Counted from the stretch's first letter, positions 12,236 through 24,700 are shown. The stretch: 64,000 bases of DNA from Isoetes taiwanensis (GCA_021234155.1 JAJEKV010000113.1:808001-872000), one strand, 5' to 3'. Translations and numbers: made by a program. The notes: generated by a model not told the origin, from the letters alone.

Positions 12236-12500
12236 CTCCGCGGAACACTTGTATTGGAAACTTTATGGAGAAAGCGTTATCTGAAAGCGGCACTTAGGGG
12301 GGGTACTTAAGCGGCGCCGGCCACCTATTTTCCATATCGCACATCCGGTCGAAGGCGCTTCGCTGGACCTATATATACCCCTTCTTATTTGCTCTCCGGA
12401 ATGTCTATACGCTAGTCCATACGGTCATGGCCACGTAAGTCTACTTTCCGTACTGTTTTAGTTTCTCTTTTGTTTTAATCTGTTAGAGTGGTAGCTCGAG
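12236..12500. promoter_or_regulatory. Central divergent promoter region (copy A)
   Basis: This non-palindromic segment sits between two palindrome clusters and between the divergent genes. It contains the TATA-like sequence CTATATATACC at 12,369-12,379. It matches 47,406-47,660 and, inverted, 55,320-55,580 (TATA there as GTATATAAAAAGG). I infer it is the shared core promoter. Confidence 0.5.
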
Positions 12501-12504
12501 CGGT

Positions 12505-12832
12505 ATAAATTAAAACCCGAGATGGCTCGGCTCGGTATAAATTTATCGCCCGTCTTTCGGCGGTATAAATTTATACCGCTCGAGAACACAATCGGTATAA
12601 ATTTATCATAAGTGTTCTAGGGCGGTATAAATTTATCTGCTTCAATGGCGATATAAATTTATACCGTTCAAGAACACTTGCGGTGTAAATTTATACCGAA
12701 TGTGTTCTGGAACGGTATAAATTTATACCGCTCGAGCACGGAGCGTATAAATTTATACCGACCCAGAGCCATCTCGGTCTTAATTTATACCGCTCGAGCT
12801 CGGGGCGTATAAATTTATATTGTTTCAAAATT
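12505..12832. repeat. Palindrome cluster next to the methyltransferase gene start (copy A)
   Basis: About eleven copies of the 16-bp palindrome occur, many separated by a short spacer containing CTCGAG, itself a palindrome. The typical repeat period is about 30-45 bp. The cluster ends at the candidate first exon of the methyltransferase gene. Confidence 0.9.
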
Positions 12833-13454
12833 ATTTCGGAATCTTGGTGTCTAGTGCTTAAAGAATGGACCCGAACCTTAATATTTTAGTAATATTGTTG
12901 TGTTTTAAGCTTAAATAAGACAACAAAAGTGTTAATTAATTGTGGATTTTATGCCCTTTTAGCCTCTGTTTTTACTGTTTTTGTGTGTCAAAAAGTCAAA
13001 AAATGTTCTGTTTCTTACAAAAAAAATAGTTTTTTTTAACGCCGGTTCGGGCCCAAGGATAAAGTTTGTGCACAAAGGCCAATCTTGAGTCAATCTTCCC
13101 GGGCTGCACCTCACATGCCATAGGCGTCTGAACTAAAAGACCAGGGCGTGAATGCGTCCACGAGGGGCAAAGAGAGCAAACCAAGCCAGGCGTGCACATA
13201 CTTGTGCCATCATTCGGGGAAGGGCAAGTACAAGGCCGATGATTATTATCTGCCGTGAAATAATAAACACAGTTTACTCTGAGAAAAGCGAAAATGAACT
13301 TTTAATGAAGTGCATGCATGACAATGGGAAGTCTTCTCGTTCTCATTAGTAACATGCTTAGATTAAGCATGTGCAAGCCCAAAAGGCGTGAATGAGTACA
13401 TATCTAGAAAATTACAAAGGGCGGCTATGTAAGTTATTCTTAGTGGCTTTACGT

Positions 13455-13472
13455 ATAAATTTATCACCGTCA
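13455..13472. repeat. Single intronic palindrome (copy A)
   Basis: One copy of the TATAAATTTAT core lies in the first small intron of the methyltransferase gene. It also occurs at the same place in copy B (48,623-48,640) and in both minus-strand genes (19,065 and 54,277). Confidence 0.8.
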
Positions 13473-14534
13473 TCCTCCTAACTAAACCACGCATTACGGG
13501 ATATAGTGGACATTTTGATGTCGGTGGTGCTTTGCGATGAAAGGTGTTGGTCAAAGGTCGTGGTACCCACTACTACTCGAAAGAGGAAGAAAATGTTGTG
13601 AAGTAGAAGAAGAAGAGGAAGAGGAGGAAATAGTAATACCAAAGGGAAAGGGTAGGAAGCATTCCACGGTAGTAGATACCTGACCTCCCACCAAAAAAGA
13701 CTAGAACCACAAAGGCATTGACTATAGAGGTCAGTGTGAAGCTCTTGAAGGCTCAGAGTCGGATATTGTTGTGAAGCACATGGACAAGTCAAGTGCTATT
13801 CTAAGGTTAATGACACTAAAGCTGCTCAAGCACACAATTTCCTTGACATTGAGCACTATTAAGAGGCCGCCTAAAAATGAAGATGGGGTCGAGTTCTTGG
13901 TCTGAAAGGCATGCAGCGGCACATGTGGCTATACTCAAGCAAAGAATGAGAAGGAATCCTCATGCCCATGTGTAAGCCACTTGTTGTAATGGTTGGCCGA
14001 GTCGGTGCAACCAACTAAAAGATTATAAAAAGGCTAACTTTGAGGGATTACACATATTTTGTACTTGGAGGCACACATAGTTACAAAGCAAGGAAGGAAC
14101 TCTCAAAAGAAGAATCCCGTAGCGAAGTTTGGAAGGCGTAGAAGCACATATCTACGTTGGAGTCACCAGACGAGGAAGCAAAGCGTCATTGCTTGGTGAG
14201 TCATAATCTAAAGCAATGACTTGGACTAAAAATGAGTCTTATAGACAAGATCCGCTTCATGCAGGAATCGTAGAGTTCAAGCAAGTGCATGGGAGGACTT
14301 CAAAAACAAAAGAACAAGCTCAAGAACTTGAGAAGCTTGTGTCGCAGTCTTTGCCTCGACTCTGATTGAATAAAGCCCATAATGGTACGTGAAGCGATCA
14401 CGACAATTACTTCGACTTGCTTTTGGAGATGGTCAAGTAAGTAAAAGCTTTAATTTAGTTATGCGTAGTATTCTTAGCATAAATTTGAGTTTGTATATTA
14501 ACATCGAACTTTGTAAATGCGTTACCAAGGAGAC

Positions 14535-14740
14535 CCGTACGGTATAAATTTATCACCGTGCACAGTCCCCGATATAAATTTATCACCGTGACCGGACCGC
14601 GATCGCGGTATAAATTTATCTGGTGCTAATAACGGTATAAATTTATCGGATTTGCGGGACCGCGATATAAAATCATCTGGATTGCCGATCCGCGGTATAA
14701 ATTTATCTAGTGCACAGTCCGGTATAAATTTATACCGTGG
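14535..14740. repeat. Intronic palindrome cluster (copy A)
   Basis: About seven copies of the palindrome lie within the intron that follows the ParB-like domain. The spacers (GTGCACAGTCC, GTGACCGGACC-like) differ from those in the central clusters. Confidence 0.85.
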
Positions 14741-15422
14741 CTGGTATTCGTGTGCAATAATATAGTAAACGAGTAACCAGCGGCTTTTAGCCATTCAAAA
14801 CTAAAATACTTGTGTTCGATCGTCAGCGGGTGTGGGATCTTCAAGAAAAAGAATATTTTGTATGTTCGAAGATGGTGAAATGAAAAGAACAATCTAGCTC
14901 TGCTTGGGAAAAAACCAAAAAAAAAAAAGGTGGTGAGGCAAAACAAAAAAACATGAGCATTGTTCCACAGGCCTTGACTCTGAGGGTTTGAAAAGCAAAA
15001 GAAATTTTTGTAAGACTTCTAGAAAAGTTGTGGCCAAAAATTTACTCTCGGCGAAATGGCCAAAGAAGCTAAGGCGTAAGCCACACTTTTATGTAGTGTT
15101 CTTTTTTCTTAATTTTTGTACGATCACATTTTTCCCTCCATGATCGGAAAAGACATTGTCACTGCCGGTGAGAATTAATGAACAACTTAACACGGAGGGC
15201 CCGGGAGGAGTGCAAGGCTTTATATCCAACCTCTACTCCCCGGATACTATTATCGAGAGAACTTATTTGTTAACCCGATTGGGTTTGGGTAAGTTAATCT
15301 GAGAAAATACTTTTTGTTTTAGTGCCTTTGTCTCACAGTTTTCTTGCGAATAAGAAGAAAGGCCTACCAAGGATTTTTAAACACTGGTTCGTAGGGCCAA
15401 GGAGGAAGAAGCGGCCGAAAGC

Positions 15423-15426
15423 AATT
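15423..15426. repeat. AATT target-site duplication, left side (copy A)
   Basis: AATT lies directly before the inner element start AACAAGG. The other half is missing in copy A but present in copy B at 59,303-59,306. Confidence 0.6.
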
Positions 15427-15482
15427 AACAAGGTTTAAAATGAAAGCACTTATTTAAGAAGTGCGTTTGAAAAGTCCTTTAT
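15427..15482 (+). repeat. Methyltransferase-side terminal repeat of inner element (copy A)
   Basis: It starts AACAAGGTTTAAAATG. The AAACGCACTT block is followed by its inverted copy AAGTGCGTTT, forming a potential hairpin. On the other end of the element the two blocks are in direct orientation. Confidence 0.75.
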
Positions 15483-15960
15483 AAAATTGGAAACTTGAAA
15501 AAAAGCAGACAAAATAGGGAGCAAAATAGATTGTTAAGCAATTAGCATTGAAATACCCCAAAAAGCAACATTTTTGAAGCCTTTTCATTTTTTAAGAGGG
15601 CAAAAAAAAAAAAAAGCTTGTTTTTGAGGAGGGTGACATTAAATTTAAAAATTTGAATAAGTATTTATTCTTTGAAAATAGAAGGAAATCTGGTTTGTCT
15701 TTTTTTACAAGCTTAATATAAGTACTAAGAAAATTAAACATAGGGAAGACAAAAGTGTGAAATCATGGAGCAAGAAAGAGTTGCTCTAATTAAGCAACAT
15801 TGAAGAGACAAAGCTTTTCAGATTAAAAATCATCATCAAAATATGTTATATTTCTTAGCACATAGTTTACAATAAAAAGTTAGTTTGTAATCTTGGTTGT
15901 ATAAATTTATACAAGCCCGGTGGAGGGAGGTGGTTCTTCCGGTCCACGGGACTCTCGTAC
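15483..15960. other. Subterminal region of inner element (copy A)
   Basis: This is A-rich DNA between the terminal repeat and the methyltransferase stop. It has no gene. One palindrome copy (GTATAAATTTATAC) sits at 15,899-15,912. It matches 50,640-51,120. Confidence 0.6.
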
Positions 15961-15963
15961 CCC

Positions 15964-18900
15964 TTAGGATCTGACTCTTGTGAGGGTATGATGGCGAGGC
16001 ATACAGCCGATTCCAATAGCACAGTGCAGTGTTTCTCTAGCTTCGGGCACCCACAGATAAGTCGACAAACTCCACCTCCTCATCTCTTCTTCCTGTAAGT
16101 GGAGGCTGTATTTCTGTGTAAGTGCCCTTAGCATCCTTCTTACCGTTCTTTGCTCCCGTTCCTCATTTTCATCAGGAAAGGATTCACAAGAGCTTATCAC
16201 GGTCTGATGAAACTTACTTTATCTGGGTCTATGTCGTTTGAGGCGACATTGCGGCTTTGCTTTAAGGCATGGCTGCAATTGCACGATCGGAAAAGGCATC
16301 TAAGATCCAGTCTCGAGGCGAAAACCTTTGTATACCAAATTATTAATAAATTTTGTGGCTTCGATAATGGGACACCACGGCGCCTTGTCATTTGTGGGTC
16401 TCTTAATTCTGCGAGAAACAATTTGGCCTGAAATGCATTGCGGGGAGGAGTCTTCTCATTAGCGTGTTAAAATGAATCATGGTTTTTGGTGTACTGCTTT
16501 TGTAAAACCTATATGAAAATATCGAAACAACTCACTAAGCGGGACCACCACCATGACCCTTGGCGTTTGTTTTAAGCACGCCAAGCAAAGCGGCAATTAG
16601 AAATTAGTAAAAAGAAAACAAGGAAAATAAGTTAGCGGTGGTGTGGCGGTATAAACTTATCTGACGGTTGCCTTGCCCTGTATAAATTTATACCACGGCA
16701 AAGCCGTATAAATTCGAAACAACATTGCCTTCTTTGTATAAATTTATACATGGTTTGTTCCGGCCTTTAAAATTTAAACCTTAAGGCCGGATGTGGTATA
16801 AATTTATCACGATTAGATTCTACCGTAAAACAAAAGCGTTAATTGTGAAGCTTACCAAGCGCGCGATTTTGAAGCGGCGTTCTGGGGCCGCTCCCATAGG
16901 TTTAAGCAGAGCATCGATGCGAAGGTGAATGAAAAATGATGACCCTCCGGTTTTGGATGTGCGTGACTTCTTTTAGGCCATCCGGGAAAGACCAGGACTT
17001 GCGTGGTGAAAGCCTCCTCATCAAAATGGCTATCCTTTATTTTAAATCCATAAGGAATATCTCGCAATGCATAATGTAAAATTTTGCTTGTCTAAAAGAG
17101 TCCCGGCCTTGTACAATCACCCTCAACAACCACCATCTTGGGCGTCGACCAAATGTGGTAAATCTCTCATATATGCAGTCAAAGCTGGAAGTGGCGACCT
17201 CTCTACCACTGTTCAATTGCCTTAAGCCTTTGCCTCTCTTCTTTGGCCCCACGAACCCGGGTTTAAAAATCCAGGTTAGTAGCCCCTTTTTCTTGTTACC
17301 TAAGAGTAATGTAAGATAAAGGCACAAACACATAACATATTGTTTGCAAAACTTAACGACCAGCGAGAAGTTAGCTGCGTGCTCTCGATGATAATCTTGC
17401 GTGGTGCAACTTGGGTACAAAGTTTGCACTCCTCCCGATCTTCTAGGTTGAGCTGCTTCATTAACTTCGGCACGGCAAGTGACAATGTCTTCATTGCCGG
17501 AGGGAAAAGTATTGTAAGACAAAAAGGTAGAAAAAAAAAACTTGGCATAGCAAGTGGGCTTCACGTTTTAGCTTCCTTGGCCATCTCGTCTAATGTGATT
17601 CTTTGGCAATTACTTTTTCAGCGGTGAACAAATATTTCTTTGCTTTTAAGACCCTGTAACTGCGTCCAGGGTACAATGCTCATATTTTTTTGTTTTGATT
17701 CACCACCTTTCTTTGGTTTCTTTCCTGCGTCCCTAGCTTGTTCTTTGAGCTCCCCATCTTCGAACATACAAAAAATTCTCTCTTGAAGATCCCACACCTG
17801 TAAATGTTCAAACGAAGTTTAGTGTTGAATGGCGTAAGAGGATGGGCACGGCGACTCAACACGGTATAAATTTATACCGTGCCTGGCCGCGGTATAAATT
17901 TATCTGCGTACTTATCTGCGCACGGCAGTATATAATTTATAAAGTGCACAGTGGCGGTATAAATTTATACCGCAGTATAAATTTATACAGCGACCCGAAC
18001 TTATATAAATTTATCACGAATCACTAAACTATTACAACCTTCTAACTACGCTAAACATACTACAAAAGATTGAATTGAAGCTTTTACTTACTTGACCATC
18101 TCACGAAGCTAGTTGTAGTTATCGTATTGTTTGACCGACCATAATGGGTTTCTTATCCAGAATCATAAGCGAGGCTGACACTGTCACCACAGGGCTTCTC
18201 GAAGCTCTTGAAGCTTGTTCTTTTGTTTTTGAAGTCGTCTCCATGCACTTGTTTGAAATCCACGTACTCTCGGTGCATGGCGAATCTTGTCTATTAGGCT
18301 CATCTTTGAGTCTACGAAGTCATTGTCGAGATTGTGACTCCGCGGCAATGACTTTTGCCTCTTCGATCATCACCCCCCACATAGATATGTGCTTCCCGCT
18401 CTTCGGACTTCATTCTGGCTTTCTTCTTTTGAAAGTTCTTTTCTTGCTTTATAGCTATGTGTGCCTCCAAGAACATAATAGGTGTAATCTTCAAAATCTG
18501 CCTTTTTGTAGTCTTTTAATTGGTTGCCTTGACTTCTGTCCACCATCACAACTAGTGACAACACATGGGCATGAGGATTCCTTCTCATTCTTTGTAGGGG
18601 ATAGCCACATGTGCAGGCGTACAACTTCGGACTGAAGCACTCGACCCGTCTTCATTTTTTGGTGGCCTCTTAATAGTGCTTAGTGTCAAAGAAATGGTGC
18701 CTTGAGCGGTTTGGTTTCATTAACCCGCTTGAGAATAGCACTTTCGACTTATCTGCCGGGCTTCTAGCGATATCGCTCCTGGAACCTTACGAAGAGCCTG
18801 GCGACTCCTCTATAGTCAAGGACTTTGTGATTCTAGACTTTTTCTTGGTAGGAGGCATTGTATCTTCTACCGAGAATACTTCCTACCCTTTCCCTTTGTG

Positions 18901-19477
18901 ATTTGGTTCCTCCTCTTCCTCTTCCTCTTCCTCTTCCTCTACTACTTCCTCTTGATAATGCGGGGGTACCATAGACCCTTGACCAACACTTTTTAAGTCG
19001 CATGCGGCCTCTTACGACATCAAAATTTCTACTAATCTGTAATGGGGTTAAGTTAAAGAGAATGGCAGTATAAATTTATCACGGAAAGCATGTAAGAATA
19101 ACTACCCGAAACGCTCTTGTAATTGTCCGCAATGTAATGGGTAATGCGTCTTTAGGCTTGCACATGCTAATTCTAAGCATTCTAGTATTGAGAACATAGT
19201 GGGCCGGGACCCTTGTCATGGTTGCCTTTGCATTAGAACTTCATCATGGATTCTCTGTAGCAACAAGGCTTATAATTTCGCCCGGGGTAATAATCATCGG
19301 ACTTGAACTTGCCCTTCACGATTGTTTGCACAAGTAAAGATGCGCCTCGATGGGTTTGCTCTCTCTTGCCCCTACGTGGGCCCATACCAAGTCTAATCCT
19401 TTAGTTCATAAGTACGTTGGCTCTGGTGGTGCACCCTTTGATGATGACCCTCCAGTACAAACTTGATCTTAGGGACA
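15964..19477 (-). CDS. ParB-like/beta-class DNA methyltransferase fusion (inner element, copy A)
   Basis: The minus-strand gene runs from an acceptor-flanked exon at about 19,477 to a TAA (complement of TTA at 15,964-15,966). Readable parts, in coding order: the N-terminal domain (YELKD at about 19,400), a poly-Glu linker from the CTT-type repeat at 18,910-18,950, the ParB-like region at about 18,300-18,560 (DYTYYVLGGTHSYKARKEL), the middle region around 17,640-17,800, and the methyltransferase. The latter gives MDLKIK after the DIPYG site at about 17,045-17,060, and GRNVASNDIDPDKVSFIR at about 16,205-16,260 after the FSGSGTT region. The C-terminus ends LTRVRS. Palindromes fill introns at 17,858-18,020 and 16,645-16,815. 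Frameshifts are frequent and may be consensus errors. Confidence 0.7.
16645..16815. repeat. Intronic palindrome cluster (inner element, copy A)
   Basis: Five copies or near-copies of the TATAAATTTATA core lie in the intron separating the two halves of the methyltransferase domain. The matching intron in the outer gene (59,668-59,853) also holds palindromes. Confidence 0.85.
17858..18020. repeat. Intronic palindrome cluster (inner element, copy A)
   Basis: About five copies lie in the intron following the ParB-like domain, with CGTGCCTGGCCGC-type spacers. Copy B (53,050-53,212) shows a more regular version of the same array. Confidence 0.85.
18910..18952. repeat. TCTTCC microsatellite coding for the acidic linker
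   Basis: A run of TCTTCC/TCC units reads as poly-Glu on the minus strand. It has counterparts at 54,116-54,150 and, in the other orientation, at 13,600-13,632 and 48,775-48,800. Confidence 0.8.
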
Positions 19478-19689
19478 ACATGTCGCCAAAAAAAACCATT
19501 TTTACAAAAGCGTACCTTTTGAATTTTGAAACACAAAGCAGGTAGAAAAAGAGGATGAAAAGGCATAAAATCCACACTAAATTAACACTTCATTTGTGTC
19601 ATTTAAAATGAAAACACAACAATATTACAAAATATTAAGGTTAGGGACCATTAGTTGAGCACTAGACGTCAAGAATTTAAAATGGTTCT

Positions 19690-19870
19690 CGAGCGGTATA
19701 GATATGGCTCGAGCACTTGCGGTATAAATTTATCATAGCTAACTAGTCTTCTGGGCGGTATAAATTTATGCAGCTAGAGCACTAAAGCGTGTAAATTTAT
19801 ACCCGCTCGAGCACCGGCGGTATAAATTATACCGCTCGAACACCGAATGTGTTCTGGAAGCGGGTATAAA
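19690..19870. repeat. Central palindrome cluster, broken at its right side (copy A)
   Basis: About six palindromes with CTCGAGCAC spacers match 54,910-55,090. The homology to copy B ends within the last one. Confidence 0.85.
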
Positions 19871-21030
19871 GTTTTGCCACATGCTCTCTGACATGCATGG
19901 GCCCCTATAAATTTGGTAGTGTACCAAGTTTAAAATTTTAAAGTTTTGGAAACCCTGGATCTAAACTCTGTCTAGCTTGTTTTCCAAGCATGCACCCCAC
20001 ATTTTATGCTTCATTCAGAAGCTATGCTGGTGGCATATCTTCCACCAAATTAGTTAGCTCATAATTTTGTGGTTGTATCATTCATAGCGCCCAAGCATCG
20101 TATGTCAGAATTTAATAAAACTCATTAATTTCCAACACAAGGAATAACAATATCACGCTTGGGTCAGCTTTATTTCCTGGGTGGTGCATTCTCAGCATCC
20201 ACGCCCCTCTGCTGCATTTGGCAACTGTATTCATTCTTTTTCAGGCTTCAAGACCTAGCCAAAGACAAAAGTAAGAAATCGAGTAAATTTGGATCATACT
20301 AACCGGATCTTTGCGCCCCTAATCAGGATATTAATATCATCCTTGACTTTGTTATAGCCTTGCCACGCTTACCGCCAAACCCTGTGAATCCACCAAATGT
20401 ACAATTCCTTATACATCCAAGAAATACAACTTCCTTTTCCTTGTATGTATCATTCTACAATTACCCTTTATTTCACAAATAATAACGATCAAAATTGCTT
20501 ATATCCTCGTGATCTACAACCCTGAATCGAACTAGATTAAAGAAAGTATACTGTGAGCATACAAAGCATTTTCCATTTCCAATACATCTTAGACAAGTGA
20601 TCGCCCTCTATACATCTTGGTTTGCAATTGTCATGATAAAATTCCATCTGCACACATATGGTTTTATCCATTATCCTTTCACATCCTTTCACATATGGTT
20701 TTCAAATATGGTTCCCTATCTAGTAATGATAGTTCTTCAGCATCGTCAAATGAACCGGGCGGGAATCTCGCCCATTATCATGATCTGCTCCAACAACAGG
20801 ATTCCACCCCTAAAATTCTGCTCAGATTCTAAACCCGTAATATAAATTCCATTTCTCCGACTTCTGCCACCATACAAACTGACTGAAACGAATGTCCAAG
20901 GAATCCCATGCCTACTTTATCGCTCATAGTAGCTTGCAGAACGAATCCTGCCTTTATTCGGGCTTGTATATGATCCTCCTATGTTTGTTATGACGTTTTA
21001 TAGTTAACAAAAGACCTGAAACAACGAACA
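19871..21030. other. Unique sequence with no recognised gene
   Basis: This is the start of the 15.4-kb single-copy stretch between the duplicated blocks. Open frames at 20,597-20,845 overlap each other in two frames and show no family resemblance. I support no gene here. Confidence 0.5.
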
Positions 21031-21059
21031 AAGACATGGCCAGCTAAGGCGAACAGACA

Positions 21060-21780
21060 CCCATTTCTTTTGTATAGGGGGTCACTTTGTGCCCGTGCCT
21101 GGTTTGAAACTGGCGATTCTGGCGAAGACTTTAGCGCTTTAAGGACTAGGTTTTTCGAAAGCGAGCTTCGCCTCCCCGAGTAAGTACGTTATCCCTTCTC
21201 TCTTCTTTGGCTTCATGTGTCATTCTGTCTATAAGATCTCTTTAGTCTGTCAGTAAATTTTGAAAGAACCTAAACAAAGAATTTAGGCTTTGCAGACTTT
21301 ACAGTCTCTTTCTTTCAATTCTGTTTCGGTGATATATTACATAGGTTTCAGATCTTTCCAATATCAAACATTCTGAAATGACGCAGTATATGATAAAAAT
21401 CTCTTTCATCTCTTTGATTTGGCGCAATAGATCTAATCCAATGGATACATCAAATCCTCACCGATGGTAATGTATCTTTACGGAGGTATATGGGACGCAG
21501 AGTTCGTTGTGTGCTTGCATCCAGGCGACGGTGCTATGTTTCAGGCCAGACATCCACAACCAGCAGGTCAGTATTAAGCAGGCCAAAGGACTACGGTACA
21601 CAATATGTGGAAGTCAGCGGAGTTGCAGATGCAGACCATACTATGAGAGCAGATCACAGCCCAAATTTTGGGTGACAACTTGTGAGCGCATTGCTCCAGA
21701 TTTTGTTTTTAGACCTTTATGCCTAGATGCGGGATTTATGTTTGTCTTGCGATGCAGATCTGACATCATATAATCAGCTT
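21060..21780 (+). other. Exon-like segments of unknown function
   Basis: At about 21,080-21,180 one frame reads CARAWFETGDSGEDFSALRT and ends at a donor-like GAGTAAGTACG. At 21,490-21,675 a second open stretch (MGRRVRCVLASRRRCYV) runs to a stop. Composition and the donor site suggest exons, but I recognise no family and cannot connect the segments in one frame with confidence. Confidence 0.2.
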
Positions 21781-24700
21781 CTGTCAAATGGAGAACACCA
21801 AGATATATTTGTAAAACGCCTATGACTGAGATGAACGCCACCCTGTGAAATGCATGGTATCAATAGGAAACTAAGCCAAATTCTTGAATTTGGATATGTT
21901 AACTGTTGAAAATAAGATTCCAGCTTCAGGGATGAGTTCATACTGAGATTTTCTAAATAAGTGTTGGGTAAGCAGCATTTATAAACTAAACTGTCTAATC
22001 TGGTAATATTTTGAATTTAAGGAAATAATCTTGCAAAGAAACGAACTGCCCACCCAAATTAAAAAAAAAAAAATGTAAGGAAATGAAAGCAACTGAAAAT
22101 GGAGCACAGAAGGAGCTTAGGAAGGTGGGGTCAGATCGGTTTTCTCCAGATCTAGTGATTTGATAAACTATCAGTAAATTTGTTTCCATGGGATTTAAAG
22201 CTCAAAGTGTTTAAATTCCTTATATTTCTCTGTAAAGGGTGGAAGCAAACATAGAAATCGCTATGGTGGTCTGATTCATGGTAGACATTTTATTCTGTTT
22301 TGTATCAATGTGCCACACAGTTTCTGATATAATGCGTAGCCCGTCCTGTCCAAACAGAAACATGAGGATTTTTATGATGTTAGATATCACCGTTAAGTTG
22401 ATTGGAAAGGAGCTTATAATAAACCAACTGTTATTTCATAATTTCTATTTTTGTACTTAGTAAATAAATTACAATTAATTGAAACGTTGAATTTATGATA
22501 GCATGTTGTTGTTGTCCCTAAGTTAAGCGTAACTGTTCCAGTTTCTTTACCTAAATGCTGGAATTCAGGAAACAACTGTGGCTCATTCTCCTAAAAATCA
22601 TTCTTCTATCCTGCCCTGAAAAAAAAATGTGGACATACTGGAGCTTCATGCTGCATTAGCAGCATCAATAAACCTACAAAGTTTATTGATGTACCATATA
22701 CTATAAAGCAACAAAGAAAACCAGCTTTAGAGGGTTATTGGGATGTAATCCAAATGGGATGCAATTATATGCTGCTAAATAACATGCTTCTACTCCTTCA
22801 GAATGTCTACGCCCCAGAATCTGGTATATGCCCTACAATACATATCTTAGCTTGGAATTTCCTAGACAAGAATGCATTTAGCTTTTAAAACCTTGAGGTA
22901 GTTTTGGGCAAAAAGGGTTCCAAAGTTTCTAGCTTTTGAGTTTAATCGTGGTACACAGATGCAGTGGGCAAATCTAGATCGTTGATGCAACTAGTGAACA
23001 CCTGATTCTAATATAGAGGTTAGATTGCCAGTTAACTGACATCCTTTCATGTCAGTTGATGCAGCATTGTGGATAACTAGAATATTAATGAATATTATTA
23101 AAATTAACTTGCAAAAAGTTTGAAATTCGTGGTGCCTAGAACCGTAATTTGTCTCATAAGTTCGCAGGATGGTAAACGTTTGGTCAAAAACTTGGAAGCA
23201 GCAAAACGAAAAGTTATATTTCTGGATCTCCAATTTACATCTACGAATGGCATTGGAGATTCTCAGTCGACCCAAAATAGGCATTGAAATTCAGCACGCT
23301 TGCTTTTTGTTGGGGTAAATACAAATGGGCATATTAAATTGAACAGTTTGCTTTGACGTTATATAAAATGTTGATGTGACTGCAAACAACTCGAGATCCA
23401 GAAATAAGTATTCTATTGACTAACTTTTTGCTCTTGGCTTTTATGTTTCTCGTGATGGTGCCTAGAAGAGATATGCCTCATGATGATGTTTGACAGTCCA
23501 CTGATCCCTATTGGTAGCTTGTATAATTTGTATTCATTGTTTCTATGTGCTTTCTTTAGCAACTCCTCATGTATCACTATTGGGATTATGATTTTTTATG
23601 GCAAATTTCATGCTTGAAAGTCAGAAATAGGACGTAAAACCAGGAAAAAGTGGGCTTTACTAAAGTTTGCTACTTAATGGGGAGGCCACTTTATTACAAC
23701 AGAGTATATAAGATTCTAAAATACATCAGAAGTAACAGCAATTGTCTGATAATACTGTTATGATAGAAATATTAGCGTCCCCTGATACATCTCTGCTCAT
23801 CTAGCAGCCAGAAAGAAGTTTAGGATTGTGTAAGTAGTAGGACCATTCTATGACGAAGATAAAACACATCTAAGACAGACGAGACCTAAACAGGCAGAGG
23901 CCCTTCTCAGCCTTTGGGAATTATGCTTCAAACATTATAGGACCTGGAAAACAACACACACAAGAAAATGCCGGAAAATTACATGTAAAAAAGACATATA
24001 AAGATGGTCTTACTTAAGTACAAAATTCAGATTGACATTGAGAGGTGACATGAGTAAAGCTCTGGACTTAAAACCAGATGAGTGAGAAGCCAACAGTTGA
24101 CAAAGGATTATTTTTGTATTGAAAGCAGCAATTGACCAGGCATTACCATTGCAGCCTGAAACAATCTACAAGTTGAGAGGTGAGCATATTTACCGTCTTG
24201 TTTCTTTCAACTGAAGCCTGTGGTGCAGCAGCACTAGTAACAGCAGGAAAGTTCCTCCAACTAAAATAATTGGCACTACCAGCTAAAACAATTAAACATC
24301 ATTCTTAATCCATGTTTCTAACACAAAAATAAATATAGAAACAGGGCCTTTATTTATAGCTGACGTCGAGGCCAACCGTCCAGTTTCTTTGGAAATCTTT
24401 CATGATAAGAACAACACGTCGCTGCGTCTCAATTCCCCATTGGCATTATATGCGATGTGATGCATTTCACACTACACAGCACCCCCACCTACATAAATAA
24501 CTTAGCATTTATACTTCAATCTCAAATATGCCATATTTTGTGTAATGGGAATTTTGAATGGGAAGTTATCTTAAGGTCTCTACTGACCTGGAGAATCCAG
24601 GAGCACCCAGATTCTTTAGATCACTAGGGTAGCAGGAATCGCCCCACTATCTCTAGGCAGTACGAATGGCTTCTTCCATTCTAACCAACAACGTCAAGAA

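Larger units (their letters stand above)
13041..15426 (+). pseudogene. ParB-like/DNA methyltransferase gene, 5' part, split by the nested element (copy A)
   Basis: This is copy A of the gene described at 48,221-50,590. Exons cover the N-terminal domain (about 13,041-13,430), an intron with one palindrome (about 13,431-13,500), the acidic linker encoded by GAA/GAG repeats (about 13,600-13,640), and the ParB-like domain (about 13,990-14,220). A palindrome-filled intron follows (about 14,430-14,855), then the middle region. The coding sequence stops at the AATT target site at 15,423-15,426, where the inner transposon begins. No 3' part of this copy exists in the window. A candidate first exon, MDPNLNIL, starts at ATG 12,862. 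The frame is broken in many places, mostly at sites that differ from copy B. Confidence 0.65.
1..19870 (+). repeat. Segmental duplication, copy A (left end outside the window)
   Basis: This block matches about 35,265-55,090 along its whole length in the same orientation, with an offset of 35.16-35.26 kb. It holds flanking DNA, an outer transposon and a nested inner transposon. Both copies share the nested insertion at the same base, so the duplication came after the nesting, or one copy is an assembly duplicate. The right edge falls inside a palindrome of the inner element's centre at about 19,870, where the sequence becomes unrelated. The left edge is not visible because homology already exists at position 1. 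Confidence 0.9.
8525..19870. mobile_element. Outer transposon, copy A, with a nested element (incomplete)
   Basis: The left end AACAAAGTTTAAAATG at 8,525 matches the end of the intact inner element at 59,302 in reverse. Inside are a DUF7869-like gene on the minus strand (8,982-11,973), a palindrome-filled centre (12,060-12,830) and the 5' part of the methyltransferase gene on the plus strand (13,041-15,426). At 15,427 a second copy of the same element begins. The 3' part of the outer element is not present in copy A because the inner element is itself cut off at about 19,870. Confidence 0.8.
15427..19870 (-). mobile_element. Inner transposon, copy A, truncated at its centre
   Basis: It begins with the terminal repeat at 15,427 and carries the whole methyltransferase arm (15,964-19,477, minus strand) up to the central palindromes. 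At about 19,870 homology to copy B stops inside a GGGTATAAA palindrome remnant and unrelated sequence follows. The DUF7869-like half is absent, so this copy cannot be autonomous as assembled. Confidence 0.8.

Noticed and set aside
12505-12832. Regularly spaced palindromic repeats as a CRISPR array
   Set aside because: Spacers are short, repeated and similar to each other, repeats vary, the setting is a eukaryotic transposon and no cas gene is present.
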